This document shows positions 1 to 7,251 of a DNA stretch of 34,465 nt, piece by piece. Each line of letters begins with the position of its first letter. The first letter of the stretch is position 1. Both the position numbers and the translations under genes were made by a program. The DNA is from a virus: positions 1 through 34,465 of the IMG/VR virus record IMGVR_UViG_3300020347_000580. One strand, written 5' to 3'. Under the pieces are notes generated by a model that saw nothing but the letters and a program-made list of their open reading frames with translations, was not told the DNA's origin and searched no databases.

Positions 1-312
1 TTTTGTTCCCGTTATGTTGGAATCTATAAAACAGTTATCACCCAAGATAGAGTTATCTACGTGTGACTCTGCGGCAAAGTGTATGATACAATCAATATTA
101 TTTTTTTCTGCTATTCTTTTTATAGCCGATGTTTGACATATGTCAACTTGATAAAATTTAAAATTATTATGTGACTTTAGTGTAGACGGGTTTGCGGCGT
201 AAGTCATCTTATCAACGCCTACCACTTTACAGCCTTTCTTTAAGAAAAGTTCTAGCGCATGTCCACCAATAAAACCGGCGCATCCTGTCATAAGGATTCT
301 ACTCTTTTTCAT
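1..312 (-). CDS. rmlB: dTDP-glucose 4,6-dehydratase, N-terminal part (runs off the left edge)
   Basis: The first 104 codons are present; the gene continues beyond base 1. The product would convert dTDP-glucose to dTDP-4-keto-6-deoxyglucose in the cytoplasm, the common precursor of rhamnose, fucosamine and quinovosamine-type sugars. The N-terminus carries a Rossmann NAD-binding motif (TGCAGFIGGH, residues 9-18), then VDKMTYAAN (about 38-46), and HFAAESHVDNSI in the 80s, which is typical of RmlB rather than of generic epimerases. The ATG overlaps the end of the nucleotidyltransferase gene by 14 bases, which suggests coupled translation of RmlA and RmlB. The catalytic Tyr-x-x-x-Lys lies outside the window and cannot be checked. 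Confidence 0.88.
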   Translation of the reverse strand, partial: MKKSRILMTGCAGFIGGHALELFLKKGCKVVGVDKMTYAANPSTLKSHNNFKFYQVDICQTSAIKRIAEKNNIDCIIHFAAESHVDNSILGDNCFIDSNITGTK

Positions 313-1006
313 AAATTAATCCGTTTGTATAATGATAAGACTCCATAGTGCCAGCATCCATCCAGAAATCCTCTAGAACACCATATTCGCATTCGTGATT
401 TCTTAACATATAATTATTGACACTTGTTATTTCATATTCGCCTCTTGGCGATTTTTTTATTTTCTTTAGCGCATTGAAAACCTTATTACTGTACATATAG
501 ATTCCCATACAGCCCAGATTACTCTTGGGTTTTTTAGGCTTTTCTTCTATCTTTGTAAGCTTGTTCTGCTTTGTAAAAGTTCCAACCCCATACCTTTCTG
601 GGTCTTGCACTTCTTTAAAAAATAGTTTTGCGTCACAACTAAAGTTTTCAACATCTTTAGATAAGTCTCTTTCAAAGATATTGTCACCAAGTATAACTAA
701 GCAGCTATCATTATGCACAAAGTTCTTACATAGCTTGAGCGCTCCAGCGATGCCGTCAGGCTTGTCTTGGACTTTAAATGTAAATTGGCAGTCGTAGTCA
801 CTTCCGCTACCTAAAAAAGCTATCATATCGCCCACATGCCCAGTTCCACTGATAATCATTATGTCATCTATACCAGCATTTGTCATGCTAATAATAGGAT
901 AATGAATCATAGGGAAAGACCCTATAGGTAGTAGATGTTTATTTGTAACTTTTGTTAGTGGATATAGGCGACTACCAGTGCCTCCAGCTAGTATTATACC
1001 TTTCAT
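299..1006 (-). CDS. rmlA: Glucose-1-phosphate thymidylyltransferase, short form
   Basis: The 235-residue protein should couple glucose-1-phosphate and dTTP to give dTDP-glucose, feeding the adjacent RmlB. The nucleotide-binding signature GGTGSRLYPLT is at residues 8-18, followed by a K-x-LLPIG segment (KHLLPIG) that positions the substrate, LGDNIF near residue 111, EEKP near 155 and a WMDAGT motif near the end. Classical RmlA is about 290 residues. This one lacks the last 50 or so, which in classical enzymes help form the regulatory and dimer interface, so feedback control by dTDP-sugars may differ. The ATG overlaps the preceding stop as ATGA. A related short NDP-sugar pyrophosphorylase using another base is possible, but the RmlB neighbour favours dTTP. 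Confidence 0.85.
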   Translation of the reverse strand: MKGIILAGGTGSRLYPLTKVTNKHLLPIGSFPMIHYPIISMTNAGIDDIMIISGTGHVGDMIAFLGSGSDYDCQFTFKVQDKPDGIAGALKLCKNFVHNDSCLVILGDNIFERDLSKDVENFSCDAKLFFKEVQDPERYGVGTFTKQNKLTKIEEKPKKPKSNLGCMGIYMYSNKVFNALKKIKKSPRGEYEITSVNNYMLRNHECEYGVLEDFWMDAGTMESYHYTNGLIYEKE

Positions 1007-1965
1007 CTTTCTGCCTTTTCTATATTCAAATCTTTCATAACTTGTAACATTTGATCTATTTTATTATAGTTATATCCTAAATCAAAAGCCTGAGAAATTC
1101 TAGTATCTAGCAAATCTTTTAGGTCTGGTAGCTTGAAATGGTAACATTCTCTGAATATTTTCAAGCCTTCTTCTATAGGGATTTGATCATGATAAGATAT
1201 TGCAGCGCCAACTATTTCCGTAAGTTTATTAAATTCTTCCAGCCATAGTTTTGGATCATGACTAGATTCTATCCAAGTTCTCTGGTCTGGAAAGTGATCT
1301 CCTAAGCTTCCAGACTGCGTTTGTATTCTTTCGCTATATTCATGATGCATCCAAGGGAAATCTCCCCTGTAGCTATTACCAAAAACTGTGTTAAGATAGG
1401 ATGTTGCTTGCTCCACTACTCTAAAATATTGCGGATTTGCAATTTCTATAATTTTCCACATGGCTTGTATATATTTTGTTCTTGCTACATTATGCCAATT
1501 ACTATGGAATCTTTTGGTTTGTTCTACCACTCTTTCCGCAGCGCTACTTTCTATGATGGAGTCTGGATATAGGCTATACATATTGTTGCCCTGCATGTCT
1601 TGCATCAGACCTCTAGCAGAACAATAGCTATGGTCATTCAAGATTTCTACACACTTATTGATACCGTCTACATCAATAAAGTCGTCGTTATCCATCAACA
1701 AAGTCGTATCCGTATCTATTTTCATAGTCGCGCTTGCCATTTTTTTGTAAAAATCTTCAAGCGTAGCGTCAAAAGGATATCTTATGTATTCATAGTTTAG
1801 ATTTTCAAAATTTTGCTTATTTAGTAGCGCTAACTCTACACGATGATCTTGTCCTCCATCAGCTATCCATATTTTATACGGAAACTTTTCAGCGTTCCAT
1901 TTGTTCATAAGTCGCATTGTATAGTGACTTCTGTCTTTTAGAACAAGCAATATAGAAAAATTCAT
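1003..1965 (-). CDS. Glycosyltransferase, GT-A fold with DxD-type motif
   Basis: This 320-residue protein looks like a family 2-type glycosyltransferase. It opens with a beta strand (FSILLVLKDRSHYTMRLM), has IWIADGG in the 30s and a metal and nucleotide-sugar binding DNDD at residues 92-95. Substrate and linkage cannot be told. I start it at the ATG at 1965: AGGAAGG (1972-1978) is well placed upstream and the ATG follows the previous stop by one base. A seven-codon extension to a TTG at 1986 is possible but would overlap the neighbour for no clear reason. The C-terminal half (about 150-320) is helical and aromatic-rich with no domain I recognise. Confidence 0.75.
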   Translation of the reverse strand: MNFSILLVLKDRSHYTMRLMNKWNAEKFPYKIWIADGGQDHRVELALLNKQNFENLNYEYIRYPFDATLEDFYKKMASATMKIDTDTTLLMDNDDFIDVDGINKCVEILNDHSYCSARGLMQDMQGNNMYSLYPDSIIESSAAERVVEQTKRFHSNWHNVARTKYIQAMWKIIEIANPQYFRVVEQATSYLNTVFGNSYRGDFPWMHHEYSERIQTQSGSLGDHFPDQRTWIESSHDPKLWLEEFNKLTEIVGAAISYHDQIPIEEGLKIFRECYHFKLPDLKDLLDTRISQAFDLGYNYNKIDQMLQVMKDLNIEKAER

Positions 1966-1966
1966 A

Positions 1967-2572
1967 CTACACCTTCCTAGTTTCAACGTTTATCATAACA
2001 TCTCTGTCGCCTTTCCACTGAAACTTTTCAATAGATGGCTCACTAAACCCCAGCTTTTTACAAATGGCTTTAATTTTTGGGACAGTGTATGCGTTTTTAT
2101 GAAACTGCCCTTCTCCGTTTTGTGTTCCGAAAATACTGGCAGTTAGATAGCCCCATCTATTCTCTGTGGAGTATGAATAGTTTCCAAACCAATGCTGCTG
2201 CTCTATAGCTTCGTCATCATCTCTAAAAAAATCTTTCCAATTATCTTCTGCCTCTATCCATTTTTTGACACAATCTTCAAAGTCTGGAACGCAAAATCTT
2301 AGTAAGCCGCCAGTCTTTAGCGCTCTTTTAGCTTCATAGAAGAATTTTGACTCTTCTTTAAAAGAAAAATGCTCAATCAACGCATCACATCTTATTTCGT
2401 CTACAGAACCACTAGCAAATGGTAGTGTTAAAACATCTGCTTGCATAAATTCTAAATTGTCTTTGATTTCAATATTGGGATATCTCCTCTTAATATCCTC
2501 TATAGAATCCATATCTATGTTGATATATCCTTCTAGAAGTCTAGAAGCACATCCCAAATTCAATCTAATCAT
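1967..2572 (-). CDS. SAM-dependent methyltransferase (class I, type 11-like)
   Basis: This 201-residue cytoplasmic protein resembles predicted methyltransferases often found in polysaccharide clusters. LNLGCASRLLEGYINIDM (residues 4-21) is the glycine-rich SAM-binding loop of the subgroup whose signature is N-L-G-x-G/C...G-x-x-N-I-D. Further on are QADVLTLPFASGSVDEI (about 44-60), SALIEHF-like motif IV (DALIEHF) and LKTGGLLRFCVPDF (about 85-98). The target is probably a sugar hydroxyl or carboxyl in the locally made glycan, inferred from context. The gene overlaps the preceding RmlD-like gene by 8 bases, and its own end contains the ribosome-binding site of the next glycosyltransferase. Confidence 0.78.
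   Translation of the reverse strand: MIRLNLGCASRLLEGYINIDMDSIEDIKRRYPNIEIKDNLEFMQADVLTLPFASGSVDEIRCDALIEHFSFKEESKFFYEAKRALKTGGLLRFCVPDFEDCVKKWIEAEDNWKDFFRDDDEAIEQQHWFGNYSYSTENRWGYLTASIFGTQNGEGQFHKNAYTVPKIKAICKKLGFSEPSIEKFQWKGDRDVMINVETRKV
1972..1978 (-). promoter_or_regulatory. Ribosome-binding site AGGAAGG setting the start at 1965
   Basis: AGGAAGG lies six bases before the ATG at 1965, inside the end of the methyltransferase gene. It supports that start over the TTG at 1986. Confidence 0.7.
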
Positions 2573-3293
2573 TTAATATTTCCTTTAGTTTAGAGGTATT
2601 CATGCTGGTATCAGGCGCTATGCATACATCTTTTACGTCTTGTCTTGTTATTTTCTTAATCCTTGGATTTTTCTTAGAGGCAAAGTTGTATACGCTTTGA
2701 GAATCGCCTCCTAAATTTATAACGCCTTTTTCGTTCAGTAATTTAAGTATGATCCTAGCAGCTTCAAAATTATACATCAGGCTTTTTTTAACGTCAGTTA
2801 ATGCCTGACCATGAGGAAATGGATGGTCGCATATACAAGTTCTCAGTATTAAAGAGTTATCGTACATTCTTACGGCGCATTCTCCACCAAGCTTTGACCA
2901 CCCATACTTGTTAACACCGTCAGACTTCCCCGTAAAAGGAGAAAGCGCATCATCTTCATTATAGTCTCCATCTGTACCGGGATACACATAATCTGTTGAT
3001 ATATAAACTAATTTAACATTGTATTTCATACACGCTAAAACAACATTAGATGTACCAATTATATTAGCTTCGATGCTTTTATCTGGGTTGTCTTGATGCT
3101 TGTGCATGGGTCTTGTGTATGCAGCAGCATGAATAAACACGTCTGGATTGTGGTGTTTGATTTCATCTTCTATTTCCCACAGATTAGACACATTCATCTC
3201 TTGTCTACTGGGCGCTACAATGTTGTGACCGTTAGACTGTTCTATTATATTTTGGGCAAGATTACCTTTGCCGCCTGATATCATTACTTTCAT
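2565..3293 (-). CDS. RmlD-like NAD(P)-dependent sugar-nucleotide reductase
   Basis: This is a short-chain dehydrogenase of the dTDP-4-dehydrorhamnose reductase superfamily, which reduces the 4-keto group of a nucleotide-activated 6-deoxysugar. From the chosen ATG it has a Rossmann motif (SGGKGNLAQNI), FIHAAAYTRP, the strand with the catalytic Ser/Thr (YISTDYVYPG) and Tyr-x-x-x-Lys in KYGWSKLGGE. At about 242 residues it is shorter than bacterial RmlD (about 290-300). I prefer the ATG at 3293 over the GTG at 3305 because residues MKVMISGG begin the fold, although the upstream Shine-Dalgarno sequence is weak. The 29-base gap before it is the largest non-coding gap in the window. The exact product stereochemistry is unknown. 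Confidence 0.72.
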   Translation of the reverse strand: MKVMISGGKGNLAQNIIEQSNGHNIVAPSRQEMNVSNLWEIEDEIKHHNPDVFIHAAAYTRPMHKHQDNPDKSIEANIIGTSNVVLACMKYNVKLVYISTDYVYPGTDGDYNEDDALSPFTGKSDGVNKYGWSKLGGECAVRMYDNSLILRTCICDHPFPHGQALTDVKKSLMYNFEAARIILKLLNEKGVINLGGDSQSVYNFASKKNPRIKKITRQDVKDVCIAPDTSMNTSKLKEILND

Positions 3294-3322
3294 GAAAACT
3301 TTCACTTTTTAGCGTGATTACT

Positions 3323-3976
3323 TCAGCGAAACACTAAGTCGTTTTTAAATCTAGCTTTTGTAGCTTCGGGATTTGGATCTTCTGTTTCTATTGACCAATA
3401 CATAATCCCTATAGTTTTTCTATCTTTACCCTTGGTGATTTCTGGAAAGCCATGCCAAGAGTTTTCTTCAAACTTAAATATGTTCAATCTGTTAAATTTG
3501 TATTGTAGTCTACAATGCTCTTGCCCGTTATGCAACCTAAGATCGAATGAGTGATCATAGTCTTCTGATAGACCCAAAACAACACTGTACTGCCTTTTCC
3601 AGCTTGGGTTTAGAGCGTGTCTTTCTGCATCAATATGCATACCAAGAAAGCCGCCTTCGTCATTTTTGTTTGGAGTTATCATCATGCCGCCGCCGTACCC
3701 AGATATGTCTGGAAAAGCATTTTTAGTCATTCCTGTCATAAGATTTGGGTCAAAATTAAGAGCTATATAATCTGCGACTAGTGAACACTCTGTTGTCCAA
3801 CTATTTCTAGATGCTGGCGAACACATCTGAATTTGACCATCTTCTTTTCCATAGCGAATCCAAGTCTTTTCATCTATTTTGTCAAAACTTTCAGAAGCAG
3901 CCCTAACGATAGATTCAGACGGAATAAAGTCATCTATATACCAAGCGTTAAAATTTTCATATGGCTTAACTAGCAT
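3323..3976 (-). CDS. 2-oxoglutarate/Fe(II)-dependent oxygenase, prolyl-hydroxylase-like
   Basis: This 217-residue double-stranded beta-helix protein has the facial triad of the 2OG-Fe(II) superfamily: H114-x-D116 in GMHIDAERH and a distal H175 in SWHGFPEI, followed by a likely 2OG-binding arginine near 186 (DRKTIGIMYWS). Such enzymes hydroxylate proteins or small molecules with loss of CO2 from 2-oxoglutarate. Similar proteins are frequent in aquatic phages. Here it sits between the ketoisomerase and the RmlD-like reductase, so a sugar or glycan-linked substrate is reasonable, but a protein substrate cannot be excluded. It starts at an ATG overlapping the preceding gene by 11 bases. Confidence 0.75.
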   Translation of the reverse strand: MLVKPYENFNAWYIDDFIPSESIVRAASESFDKIDEKTWIRYGKEDGQIQMCSPASRNSWTTECSLVADYIALNFDPNLMTGMTKNAFPDISGYGGGMMITPNKNDEGGFLGMHIDAERHALNPSWKRQYSVVLGLSEDYDHSFDLRLHNGQEHCRLQYKFNRLNIFKFEENSWHGFPEITKGKDRKTIGIMYWSIETEDPNPEATKARFKNDLVFR

Positions 3977-4361
3977 TTATAAAGTCCTTCCAATTTGTTA
4001 TGTAATCGTCTTTATTATATTTTGTATTGCAGACAGAAAGCAGTATGGCATCTTCAGATTGATAAATTTGTTCGTCCCAAATCATCTCTGGTATGTATAA
4101 CCCTTTTGTTGGATCGTCTAATAAAAAATCTTTAGAATATCCTTGTCGATCCCTACAGATGCATAATATAGAGCCTGTTAGACAAAACAACATTTGACAG
4201 GTCTTATAGTGTGCGTGGTTGCCTCTTGGATTTTTTGATTGTACTCCAGAAACATAAAAAATTCTTTTAATTTCAAACGGAATATCTTCTATCGGTACAA
4301 GTAATCCGTCTTCAAGAAAACCTTTAAAGTCAAATACTTTTACATCTTCTACTGTATTCAC
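3966..4361 (-). CDS. fdtA: dTDP-6-deoxy-hexulose 3,4-ketoisomerase (FdtA/QdtA family cupin)
   Basis: This 131-residue cupin matches the sugar 3,4-ketoisomerase family, which moves the keto group of dTDP-4-keto-6-deoxyglucose from C4 to C3. Family hallmarks are RGNHAH (H49 and H51, the expected catalytic histidines), QMLFCLTGSI, GLYIPEMIWDEQIYQ and a C-terminal NTKYNKDDYITNWKDF. The usual next step is a PLP-dependent 3-aminotransferase, but none is visible in this window; it may lie past the left edge or come from the host. FdtA (fucosamine route) and QdtA (quinovosamine route) differ in C4 stereochemistry and cannot be separated by eye. Its GTG start overlaps the preceding stop (GTGA). Confidence 0.82.
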   Translation of the reverse strand: MNTVEDVKVFDFKGFLEDGLLVPIEDIPFEIKRIFYVSGVQSKNPRGNHAHYKTCQMLFCLTGSILCICRDRQGYSKDFLLDDPTKGLYIPEMIWDEQIYQSEDAILLSVCNTKYNKDDYITNWKDFINAS

Positions 4362-4759
4362 TTATTCACAACTCCCCAGTCTTCTCCAAAAGATCCCGGA
4401 GGTGTCTTCCATTCATCTTTAGGATTGTATTTATGGGTTAGATAATACATCATGATAGACTCTGGCTGAAGCGCCATATATCCATGCCAAATTCCCGGTT
4501 CTATCGTCAAAACTTTGTGATTTTTATCAGATATATACTCCCATTCTACCTTTACAGAACCATCTGACTGTGGAAAACCAAGCCCCACCTTGAAAGATCC
4601 TTTAGGGCAGAACCAGTAATCTGTTTGTAGAATATGTTTATGCCAAGCTACAATATGCGATGTAGAATTTATATGGGTAATATTAATTTGACCATCTACT
4701 TCTGGAAATATATTTAGAAGTCTTTGACCTCTATCGTCTTCATGGTATTGAACGCTCAT
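4358..4759 (-). CDS. RmlC-like cupin (putative dTDP-4-keto-6-deoxysugar epimerase)
   Basis: This 133-residue cupin resembles dTDP-4-dehydrorhamnose 3,5-epimerase and related sugar cupins. It begins with D-R-G (residues 9-11), then an AWHKHILQTDYWFCPKG strand pair with H40 and H42, an EPGIWHGYMAL turn and a C-terminal NPKDEW motif, as in RmlC proteins that end N-P-x-D. Bona fide RmlC is about 180 residues, so this is a compact relative, and the reaction (3-, 5- or 3,5-epimerisation, or binding only) is uncertain. It sits directly before the ketoisomerase, with overlapping stop and start, so both probably act on the same dTDP-4-keto-6-deoxy intermediate. Confidence 0.65.
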   Translation of the reverse strand: MSVQYHEDDRGQRLLNIFPEVDGQINITHINSTSHIVAWHKHILQTDYWFCPKGSFKVGLGFPQSDGSVKVEWEYISDKNHKVLTIEPGIWHGYMALQPESIMMYYLTHKYNPKDEWKTPPGSFGEDWGVVNK

Positions 4760-5928
4760 AGTAATTTAACCGTAGGGACATGAGTAATAAATTTTCCGTT
4801 AAAATCCTGTTCTTTATTTCTAATTTCTTGAGCAAAATTCCAAGCGCCCAAAAAAGCGAAATCAATAGTGTTATTAAAACCTTGTTCTGGAGGTATGATT
4901 GGTATGTGCATTCCCGGAGAATACTTGTTCTGTTTTTCTGGAGTTGTATCTGTTATATATTGTATCAGACTCGGCCCAATATTACAATAGTTAAATATAG
5001 TTGTAGACTTGGAAGTTGCTCCATAGCTTATAACCTTTTTACCTAGTTCTTCACATCTTATAAGAAGTTGTCTTAAATCAAGCTTGGATTGCTGCACCCT
5101 TTCCGCAAAGCGCTCCATCGTGTTTAGGGTATACAAACCTAAAAGTCTTTCTAGATCCAGATTATTTTGTACACTCTTATGCGGATTTGCAAAGTTAGAT
5201 TTTTTGGCCCAGATCCTATTAGATCCTCCATGAACATTAGTATTGTCAACCTTTACTATAGTCAAGCCATTTCTTTCCAGTATTTTACTTAGAGCAGTTA
5301 CAGAAAAGATGTGTGGATGCTCATCGTATATTTGATCATAGGAGTTTACATTTATCATCTCTACTAAAGAAGGATCTTCAAATACAAATACGCCATTTAA
5401 ACTTAGGATACTTTCTACAGCAGAGAATGCTTCGTCTAGATCTGGTATGTGACACATGCAGTTTGCAGAGAATACTAAATCCATATCTCCATTCTCTACA
5501 AGAATTTTATTTGCTAAATCTTTTGTCCAAAAATCATTATAAGTTTTGTATCCTAGATTATTAGTTTCTTTCGCGAAATTTCCGCATGGCTCTACAGCGA
5601 AAGATGTTTCAGTATCCCAGTTTTTTATAAATACGCCATCGTTACTTCCAATCTCTAAAACTTTAGGCGTAATTGGCAACGTTCTTTTGATATCGTTGCT
5701 AAACCTTGAAAAATGATTTCTCATAGTGGCAGACATAGAGCCTCTATATGAATATTCATCATTAAACATCATGGGCGCATCTACATAGTCCATATGCGTC
5801 ACTAGACATGTTTCTGTATCAAATCCAACTTTAAGATCGTAGAAAAACTCATCTTTAAATTCGTCTTGATTTAAAAAGCGATTTGCTATAGGCTGTCTAC
5901 CTAAGTCTAAAAATTCATGTTTACTCAC
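4756..5928 (-). CDS. Sugar C-methyltransferase (TylCIII/NovU-like three-domain family), N-terminal zinc site reduced
   Basis: This 390-residue enzyme belongs to the SAM-dependent methyltransferases that add a branch methyl at C3 or C5 of keto-deoxysugars. The central Rossmann domain has VLEIGSNDG (90-98). The family-specific YDEHPHIFS (201-209) and NVHGGSNR (231-238) segments, which include the catalytic base region, are intact. The C-terminal domain carries GATSKSTT (303-310). In relatives the N-terminus starts with a Cys-x-x-Cys zinc site before the LDLGxQPxAN stretch. Here the protein starts right at that stretch (FLDLGRQPIAN), with an in-frame TGA four codons upstream of the GTG, so the first cysteine pair is truly absent. 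A GAGG sequence supports the GTG start. The substrate is inferred to be the keto-sugar made next door. Confidence 0.83.
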   Translation of the reverse strand: MSKHEFLDLGRQPIANRFLNQDEFKDEFFYDLKVGFDTETCLVTHMDYVDAPMMFNDEYSYRGSMSATMRNHFSRFSNDIKRTLPITPKVLEIGSNDGVFIKNWDTETSFAVEPCGNFAKETNNLGYKTYNDFWTKDLANKILVENGDMDLVFSANCMCHIPDLDEAFSAVESILSLNGVFVFEDPSLVEMINVNSYDQIYDEHPHIFSVTALSKILERNGLTIVKVDNTNVHGGSNRIWAKKSNFANPHKSVQNNLDLERLLGLYTLNTMERFAERVQQSKLDLRQLLIRCEELGKKVISYGATSKSTTIFNYCNIGPSLIQYITDTTPEKQNKYSPGMHIPIIPPEQGFNNTIDFAFLGAWNFAQEIRNKEQDFNGKFITHVPTVKLL

Positions 5929-6592
5929 AATGCAACCTCACTACTAGTCTTTCTTTCCCCTTTTGACACTTACCACCTTTATGGAAAGTGTTGGTATCAA
6001 ATACAATCAAAGTACCAGCGGGAGCTTCTACAGGTTCCGCAGGATATTCAATAGCTAGATCTGGGTAGTCAAGCTCTATTCTGTTTTTAACCTCTTCGTA
6101 ATCTGGGGTGTTCCAAGCCTTGTGTCTCAAGCCTTCGCCCATAGCCCTAGATCCAACAGAACAAGCAAAAGCGCCTGAACTACTATCTATATCGGTGAGA
6201 TAAATGAAAAACTTTAATCTCCAAAGCCTGTCGAAATGAAGCCATCCGTTTCTAGCAAGCTCACCATCAAACTTGTAATCGTGAGTAGCAAAAACGTTAA
6301 TACCGTATCTATCTGGACTTCCCGTATACAAGCTATGAAGATCTTTCATCCACTTTTTGTTATAGGTTTTTGATATTGCTTTATTTTTTGAATATGTAGA
6401 TAGATCGCCTCCCCTGTAGTTCCTTCCAAATTCATAGTGTCCAGCGTCATGCTGACATCTAGCATATACTTCATCATATAGGCTTGTTAGATCAGAACCT
6501 TTTAGATAATTATCTATCTTAAAAACTCCATCACGAAACAAGGTTTTTCTCATTTCTTCTAGCGGTACATCGGTACTTAAATTTTGTATCAT
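5921..6592 (-). CDS. PhyH-like 2-oxoglutarate/Fe(II) dioxygenase
   Basis: This 223-residue protein of the phytanoyl-CoA dioxygenase superfamily shows the iron triad H119-x-D121 (WLHFDRLW) and H204 (NTFHKGGK), plus an arginine at 215 that would bind 2-oxoglutarate. The segment FFIYLTDIDSSSGAF matches the strand in PhyH proteins that ends in S/N-G-x-F/L. Members hydroxylate small molecules, lipids and sugar nucleotides. The place between a CMP-sugar synthetase and a sugar C-methyltransferase suggests a sugar-linked substrate. This is the second 2OG oxygenase in 3 kb, and the two are not close relatives by eye. The ATG overlaps the preceding stop (ATGA). Confidence 0.8.
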   Translation of the reverse strand: MIQNLSTDVPLEEMRKTLFRDGVFKIDNYLKGSDLTSLYDEVYARCQHDAGHYEFGRNYRGGDLSTYSKNKAISKTYNKKWMKDLHSLYTGSPDRYGINVFATHDYKFDGELARNGWLHFDRLWRLKFFIYLTDIDSSSGAFACSVGSRAMGEGLRHKAWNTPDYEEVKNRIELDYPDLAIEYPAEPVEAPAGTLIVFDTNTFHKGGKCQKGKERLVVRLHCE

Positions 6593-7251
6593 ACTATAGA
6601 CTCCGCATATTTTAAATCTTGTAATGTGTTTATATCCACAGATCTTTCCGGTGGTATTATCACACCTTTAGTAGATCCTTTGAAGAAGTTTTTATTTTCT
6701 AGCAAGTAATTCCATAGCCCCATATAAAAGGCGCCAGAGGGCTTGTAGTAGCTCTTTATAAACTTACTGTTGGTTAGCCCGGCCTCAAGATTGTCGAAGA
6801 CTGGAAGCACATTGTTGCCGCTCATAACACACGCTAGCTGTATAGTTTCAGGAATTTTAGTCATGCTCACTACAGAGTCACACTTACGTTCCGACAATAT
6901 CTCCACCCCTTTTTGTATATCTGACACAGAAACAAACGGACACGTAGGCAAAAAGTAGGCAAATGAATCATAACCTTCTTGAACTTGCATTAAATCTATC
7001 ATAGCATCTAAAACTGTAGCCTTAGCTGTTGCATGGGCCTCTGGTCTTACATGCCTTTCTACAGGCAGATCAGAAACAGTATCAAAATACAAGTCACTAT
7101 CTGTAGATATCAAGACTTTTTCAAAACATCCAGATTCAACAACAGTTTCTGTTATCCATCGGATCAACGGCTTATCTTTTAGGTGATATATATTTTTATT
7201 TATAAATCTCGTTGACCCACTTCTAGCGGGAATTACTGCTAGTGTTTTCAA
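6589..7251 (-). CDS. CMP-sugar cytidylyltransferase (NeuA/PseF-like acylneuraminate cytidylyltransferase family)
   Basis: This 220-residue enzyme activates an acidic nine- or eight-carbon sugar with CTP. It shows the family P-loop-like IPARSGSTRF (7-16), KNIYHLKDKPLIRW, a STDSD motif (about 49-53), the RPEAHA stretch, a LPTCPF motif, PSGAFYMG and, near the end, a conserved D-I-N/D-T (SVDINTLQDLKYAE). KdsA upstream suggests the substrate may be a KDO-like acid, but the protein resembles NeuA/PseF more than KdsB. The start is TTG at 7251, supported by GAGGAAA at 7256-7262 and a TTGA overlap with the small gene upstream. Confidence 0.82.
   Translation of the reverse strand: MKTLAVIPARSGSTRFINKNIYHLKDKPLIRWITETVVESGCFEKVLISTDSDLYFDTVSDLPVERHVRPEAHATAKATVLDAMIDLMQVQEGYDSFAYFLPTCPFVSVSDIQKGVEILSERKCDSVVSMTKIPETIQLACVMSGNNVLPVFDNLEAGLTNSKFIKSYYKPSGAFYMGLWNYLLENKNFFKGSTKGVIIPPERSVDINTLQDLKYAESIV

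Noticed and set aside
3294-3322. Possible terminator hairpin
   Set aside because: TCAC and GTGA could pair in a four-base stem with a long loop and no T-tract. This is too weak.
3323-6592. TET/JBP-type DNA base oxidation by the 2OG oxygenases
   Set aside because: Both resemble prolyl-hydroxylase or PhyH types, not TET/JBP, and no cytosine methyltransferase is nearby.
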